Shown: piece after piece, positions 59,399 through 64,000 of the stretch | How positions within the stretch are numbered: position 1 is the stretch's first letter | Layout: each line of letters starts with the position of its first letter | DNA from: Microdochium bolleyi | Taxonomy: Eukaryota; Ascomycota; Sordariomycetes; Xylariales; Microdochiaceae | Assembly: GCA_001566295.1 (NCBI GenBank) | Contig: KQ964247.1 | Span: 434,001 to 498,000, forward strand | Length of the DNA: 64,000 bases | Direction: 5' to 3' | Program-made: the position numbers and the translations under genes | The notes under the pieces: model-generated | What the model saw: only the letters and a program-made list of their open reading frames with translations | What the model was told of the DNA's origin: nothing | The model's database searches: none

Positions 59399-60415
59399 AT
59401 GCCCGAGCAGGCCATCCACCACGGGAGCCTCGGGCACCTGCTCCCACCGAGCTGGAAGGCTACAGTGACGACCTGGCTCGCCGAGGACACACCATCGTTC
59501 GACTACGGCGGCTTCGTCGTCGGCGACGACACCCGCACGGCTACGCTCTGGGGCAAGAGTGCAGGCATCATCGCCGGCGTGCCCTTCTTCGACGAGGTCT
59601 TTCGGCAGTGCGGCTGCACGGTGCAGTGGCACGCCGCCGAGGGCTCGTACGTCGACAGGCCAAAGGACGGGTCCGGCAAGACCAAAGTCGCAACGGTCAC
59701 AGGCCCCGCGAGGGGCCTCCTGCTCGCCGAGAGAGTTGGCCTGAACCTGCTCGCGCGGTGCTCGGGCATCGCCACCACCACACGCAGCCTGGTCCTCAGC
59801 CTGCGCAGCGCCGGATATCAGGGCATCTTGGCCGGCACCCGCAAAACCACGCCTGGGTTCCGACTCGTTGAGAAGTACGGCATGCTCGTGGGCGGCGCCG
59901 ACCAGCACCGCATGGACCTGAGCAGCATGATCATGCTCAAGGACAACCACGTCTGGAGCCGAGGCAGCATCACTGACGCTGTCAAGTCCGCCAAGACCGT
60001 GGGTGGCTTCGCGCTCAAGATTGAGGTCGAGGTGCAGAGCGAGGAGGAGGCCGACGAGGCCATCACCGCGGGCGCAGACATTGTCATGCTGGACAACTTT
60101 ACCGGCCAGGGCGTCAAAATCGCCGCCGAGAGCCTGCGCGAGCGGTGGAAGGGCAAGCGCGAGTTTCTGATTGAAGTCAGCGGCGGTCTGCGCGAGGACA
60201 ATGTGTTCGACTATGCCAACAATGGTGCGTATCCGTGCTTTCATGGGCCAGTGGTTTGCCCAAGCCATAATGGCCCGCGTGCTTGCTTCAAGCCCCCTGC
60301 TGACATTTCTTGCCCAGATATCGACATCATCTCGACCAGCTCCATCCACCAGGGCACACCCTACGTCGATTTCTCATTAAAGATTGACCCCGGACAGGCG
60401 ACAAAGGCCGGTTGA
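59399..60415 (+). CDS. BNA6: Quinolinate phosphoribosyltransferase (decarboxylating)
   Basis: Converts quinolinate and PRPP to nicotinate mononucleotide, CO2 and pyrophosphate, in the kynurenine route to NAD+. Exons 59399-60224 and 60318-60415 (93-nt intron) give 307 aa, the usual size. N-terminal domain: WLAEDTPSFDYGGFVVGD, KSAGIIAGVPFFDEVF and GLLLAERVGLNLLARCSGIA. C-terminal barrel: the substrate loop GTRKTTPGFRLVEKYGMLVG followed by GGADQHRMDLSSMIMLKDNH, IEVEVQSEEEADEA, MLDNF and IEVSGGL. The last exon gives DIDIISTSSIHQGTPYVDFS, the end of the barrel. Reading through the intron would insert 31 foreign residues before the strand DIDIIS, so the splice is well supported. The start is the first ATG in frame. 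There is no targeting signal, so it is presumably cytosolic. Confidence 0.97.
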   Translation: MPEQAIHHGSLGHLLPPSWKATVTTWLAEDTPSFDYGGFVVGDDTRTATLWGKSAGIIAGVPFFDEVFRQCGCTVQWHAAEGSYVDRPKDGSGKTKVATVTGPARGLLLAERVGLNLLARCSGIATTTRSLVLSLRSAGYQGILAGTRKTTPGFRLVEKYGMLVGGADQHRMDLSSMIMLKDNHVWSRGSITDAVKSAKTVGGFALKIEVEVQSEEEADEAITAGADIVMLDNFTGQGVKIAAESLRERWKGKREFLIEVSGGLREDNVFDYANNGAYPCFHGPVVCPSHNGPRACFKPPADISCPDIDIISTSSIHQGTPYVDFSLKIDPGQATKAG

Positions 60416-61088
60416 GACGGGAGAGAGCAAGCTGAGTCCTCGTTGGACCGCGGCGATGCGTCAAGATTGGTACTGCCCGTGTATATTCATCGTCGCGACT
60501 TGTGACCCTGCTCAATATCGTACTAGGGTTCGGAAAGTGCACGATAGGCGTCAGGGCTTGTGGCATATATATCGCTAATAGAATAATTCTCTCGGGTCAT
60601 GCTAATGTACGCAGACCTAGTGGCTCAGTAGACTGTGTAAAGAGCCTTGCCGAGAGGACCAAACCTCATCGCCTAAGCTGATCGATCTCATGTCGGATGA
60701 ATGTGTGTTGCGATTATGCCCGTTTCTAGAGCTAGTGACACTTGTGCTCATGCTTATATTTTTGGTACCGGGCGCTCCGTTCGAGCAGGTGCGAATTACG
60801 TGTTGCGAGTGTTGTATTTTGATATTGCCTCGCGGATTTCATGCAGAAAGCTTTGGAGCTGACAGTAGAGGTGCATAGCATCCGCGAAAGCCCCCCTCTG
60901 TCTTTCGAGAGTCCGCATAGCAACAAGGGTGAGAGCTTCTTCGCGAGTCCTATAGTGTGTGCAACGAGCCAGTAGAGTGGCCGGACGCTCGGCAGATTTG
61001 CTGATAAGGACACCACTTCATCGAGCGATGTGCAGTGGCTAGAGGGTCAACCGGGTAGACAGCACAAAAGCGGAAATGTTTCCCTGCA
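60416..61088. other. 3' flanks of the convergent QPRT and methyltransferase genes
   Basis: No gene seen. Confidence 0.5.
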
Positions 61089-62278
61089 TCAAACCTCTTC
61101 GGAGGGGCAGTCCACCTTTGGCTTTCTAGCCGTTGTGAAAACCCTACGACAAGGAATCATTAGACTTTTGCACTTTTAGTCCTGTCATTGAGACCCGGCT
61201 TCATGCAAGGGACCTCAAGGCGGGGTTTGAACTTACGCCATCACGTATGGTTTTGCCCGGTCACTGCCCAGGAGGTCGCGCTTGATGGTGTCCAGCTGCT
61301 CGTCAAAGACTTTTTTCTCGTAGCCGGCGCCGGCGAATATCATTGATGAGTGGTGGCCTGCTCGCAGAACCGAGTCAGCGAGTGCTCTACATGGAAGGTT
61401 ATTCGTCAGACGGACTCACCGAAATATAGGTGCACGAGTTCATTGACGAGCTTCTGGCGTCTTCGAAGCTTCGGGTCCCTCGCCCAATTCCCAATGGGTA
61501 GAAGTTCCATTCGCTGTGTCACGTTTTCAAAGCCCGCCTCGTGTAGCCATTCTGGAAATTTGGGCGCTGGGTCGAAGTCCATCTGAACCTTGTCGGCCAG
61601 AGACTTGTACAGCTTCGTATACGACGGACACAGGTCGGCATCGTCGAACTTTCCATCGAAGTCATGTGGTGTAGTGCGGATCTCGGTCATTTCGAGGAGA
61701 CCGCCACCCTTTAGCTTCCTCTGGGCTTGGGCCACCAGAGCTGGCCAGTTCCGAATGCCGCCCGTGATGTCGCGCATGTGGACGAAATCTGCGTAGCCGT
61801 CATCGATCTCCCATGGCTGCTCAATGTCTGCAATGATATAGTCGACATTGCCAGGCACTATCCTGCTCTGGATGTTCGATATGTCGATACCCGTTATTCG
61901 TGCGCCCGGATACCGGGAGGCCATCTCAATAGCCCATACACCGGTTCCTGTGCCAATGTCCACGATGGTGCGGATCTCTGGAGATAGCCTTGTATTGGTC
62001 AGGGCGCCGTCGAGACATACTCGCAGGAGTCGATGCCGTGCATGCATGTGTCGCTGTTCAGACTCATCAAATGGCACGTATATGTTGCCGGACGAGTGGA
62101 ACTTGTGTCCGTATGCTTCGATGTAATGCCCTCCCTCATCCTCGGTGTGGTGTATGATTGCAGAGTAATCGCAGCTCTGCTCATTTGGAGTGGTCTCTGG
62201 CTGACTATAGTTAGCAAACAGACAAGATTGGGTCCTTGTAGGTTGTGCGGAGCTCACCTCGGGGTCGATTTGTGACAT
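61089..62278 (-). CDS. LaeA-like SAM-dependent methyltransferase
   Basis: Class I methyltransferase of the fungal LaeA-like/TAM group; LaeA is a nuclear regulator of secondary metabolism, but most paralogues have unknown substrates. Exons 61420-62278, 61237-61357 and 61089-61143, introns of 62 and 93 nt, give 344 aa in frame. The last exon (FTTARKPKVDCPSEEV) replaces an early TAA read from the intron and fits the family's C-terminal AYVxxGxKP-like strand, though less surely. Motifs: the family N-terminal block EAYGHKFHSSGNIYVPFDE; SAM motif I, IVDIGTGTGVWAIEMA (about 104-120); the acidic motif II in ITGIDIS; YADFVHMRDITGGIRNW; and GGGLLEMTEI. Bases 62201-62257 look like a 57-nt intron (GTGAGC, CTAAC, CAG) whose length is a multiple of three, so both spliced (325 aa) and retained forms are in frame. 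No biosynthetic genes lie nearby in the window. Confidence 0.87.
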
Positions 62279-64000
62279 TGTGCTCGAGAGTCTGTACTAG
62301 CATCGGATCATGAACTTCAAAGACCGACGTGTACCTTGCTGTTGAGCTTCAATAGCGGGTTCCGGCGTGCTTACTGACAGTAAGCTCACGATATAGTGAC
62401 GGTCTGGATTGCTGGTGTGATCTGCTACTCGTGAAACAAGAGAGTCAGGCGGAGCAGTGTCGGCTATGGTGGTGACTTATTCCGTAGCCTTCCGGTGGCC
62501 GAAATCAAGCTGTTGAATGCGGGTAGCTTGGACAAGAACAGGGAGCCAAGGATCTGCCGGACAATTTTAGGCGACACAACGTTCTAGAACTCCAATCGGG
62601 TGGCTGGCTGGGACGACCGAGTCAGGCTTAGACTGGACTGACAGGTGTTGGCGTCTCTCATCTATCTCAAGCAAAGACCTACAAGATAAACATGCCATGG
62701 ATATTTTCTGCTTCGCTGGAGCTGTTATCTGCTATTCTTAAGGTTCCGGTGGGTGTGATCGGGAGGAGGGTCACCAGCGTTGCCGCCAACCCGTGCAGCC
62801 ACGCTATTGGCATCAGGCCATGAAGAGCCACCGTATTTCATGGTTACTTTCCAGAAGTGGAAAAGAGAAGACGCATCAACCCTGCTCATTGCGGAAACAC
62901 TTCCCTGTCCCATGCTGGCCGAGTCTCCAGTCGTCCTTCGGCCCGTGATCAGCGGATCACTGATTGCGTGCGCCCCCGGAAGACCTTATACAAACTATTC
63001 GGCGCATCAAGGGATGTCTCTTGCGTGCAGGAAAGCGGGGAGGGGGATTTCGACTGTCTAGTTGCTGCCAGACTCGGTAGCCCGACAGTTCTGGGGCGGA
63101 CTCGTGGCCACTACAGGGAAATGTTCCTGTCCAGGACTCACTCAGTACGCAGTCACGAACAGGTGCTGCTGTTGATGTCAATGATACACGGCAAGGCCGA
63201 ATAGCCACACAGCTCGGGTGCAGATTTGTGCCCGCCCGAGTAAGGATGGAACGGCACGGTCCTTCAGCAGCAAGGCAGGCAGGCCCAGGTGTGTCTGGGT
63301 CACAGGATGCTGAGTGATCCTGGCAGCCATGGAACAGCCTTGCAGGTTGTCGAAGTCTTCGCGGATTGGCCGGGGTTGCTGCCCGAAAGAAATGAGAGTC
63401 TGCACCACGACAGGGTCTCTTACCAGTGGATCTGCGGCTGTTGGTTGTCAAAGAAGCTCTTGATCAGAGTCTATCAGCTGCCTTTTGAAATTGGTGCTCA
63501 AGGGCTGCAAGGAATGACGCGTGAGCACCCAGGAACAGCATATTACGGGCCCTGCTGCTGCAGCCACTAGCCACGTGGTGCAAGGGCCTGCGCCGCCCGC
63601 TGCGGATCACGGGCAGGGAGACTAGGCGCGGACTGACATCGGGTGCAGTGTCGCCGTCACACCCCTGTTTCTCGTGAAATTGTCGATCCTGGTCTTCCTG
63701 GGAGGTCAACACGGCTGGCACTCTGCAGCACGCTGATCTCGTAACGAGGGGCACAGAGAGTGGCCGGAGCTGCGTGACATGGTGTGCTTCGCATTCGGAA
63801 TGGCTGACGTTGTTCAGGCTCTTGGCTTGAGTGGCTAGAAGTGGCAGAGCAGCAACAACTTGCAGATACCTTTAGGTACTTTGTTGCGATCCCTCTGACG
63901 GCGCCGTGGTTGGCGTGATTCACATCCACAAGCAAGGCTAGTTATTGAAAGGTATATTGAGCGATCTATGCTGCCAGGGCCGGGTCTCGATGGCGGTCGG
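62279..64000. other. Gene-free stretch to the right edge
   Basis: Promoter of the methyltransferase, then no recognisable gene. Frames such as 62957-63451 minus lack domains. ATACCTTTAGGTACT lies at 63866-63880. A gene starting beyond the edge cannot be excluded. Confidence 0.45.

Noticed and set aside
59372..60349. 325-codon minus-strand frame
   Set aside because: Antisense of QPRT.
1..64000. Secondary-metabolite cluster, transposon or CRISPR array
   Set aside because: No synthase or backbone enzyme, transposase, reverse transcriptase, terminal repeat or spaced-repeat array was seen; the LaeA-like gene stands alone.

Overview
The window reads as nuclear DNA of a filamentous ascomycete (Pezizomycotina, probably Sordariomycetes; the class is my inference). 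The signs are a Zn2Cys6 regulator of the fungal CTF1/FarA type, a HOG-pathway MAPKK, a SUR7/PalI protein, a LaeA-like methyltransferase, a tRNA with a short intron after position 37, and small GT-AG introns, mostly 50-120 nt, with CTAAC/CTGAC/CTCAC-like branch sites. Coding parts are GC-rich with G/C-ending codons. No transposon, plasmid, phage or CRISPR array was found.

Layout, left to right: a partial CTF1/FarA-like transcription factor (-, runs off the left edge); tRNA-Arg(ACG) and mitochondrial lipoyl synthase (+); a small GPI-anchored protein (-); a 2EXR/F-box-like protein (+); an AT-richer stretch (15.9-19.7 kb) holding a decayed GPI-protein-like gene; a large Cid1-type terminal nucleotidyltransferase (-); a Q/S/G-rich conserved-looking protein with a WG-rich tail (-); an SLC35F-family membrane transporter (+); a 199-aa orphan gene that appears only when its three exons are joined (-); a 12-TM MFS transporter (-); a PIN-like auxin efflux carrier family protein (-); the Pbs2-type MAPKK (+) with a long leader holding upstream ORFs; a SUR7/PalI protein (-); an unrecognised protein (+); quinolinate phosphoribosyltransferase (+); and a LaeA-like methyltransferase (-).

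This is a housekeeping and signalling neighbourhood, not a co-regulated cluster. Lipoyl synthase serves mitochondrial 2-oxoacid dehydrogenases and the glycine cleavage system, QPRT serves de novo NAD+ synthesis, Pbs2 relays osmotic and oxidative stress, and SUR7 organises the cell cortex. Gene density is low: 15 confident protein genes and one tRNA in 64 kb, with intergenic gaps of 2-6 kb. I found no convincing novel multi-gene system. The most interesting items are exon-level: an 18-nt microexon inside the zinc cluster of the transcription factor, the unrecognised three-exon orphan, the WG-tailed protein beside the RNA nucleotidyltransferase, the upstream ORFs of the MAPKK, a start-less GPI-protein relic, and a short palindromic TAAGGTA/TTAGGTA motif scattered through intergenic DNA.
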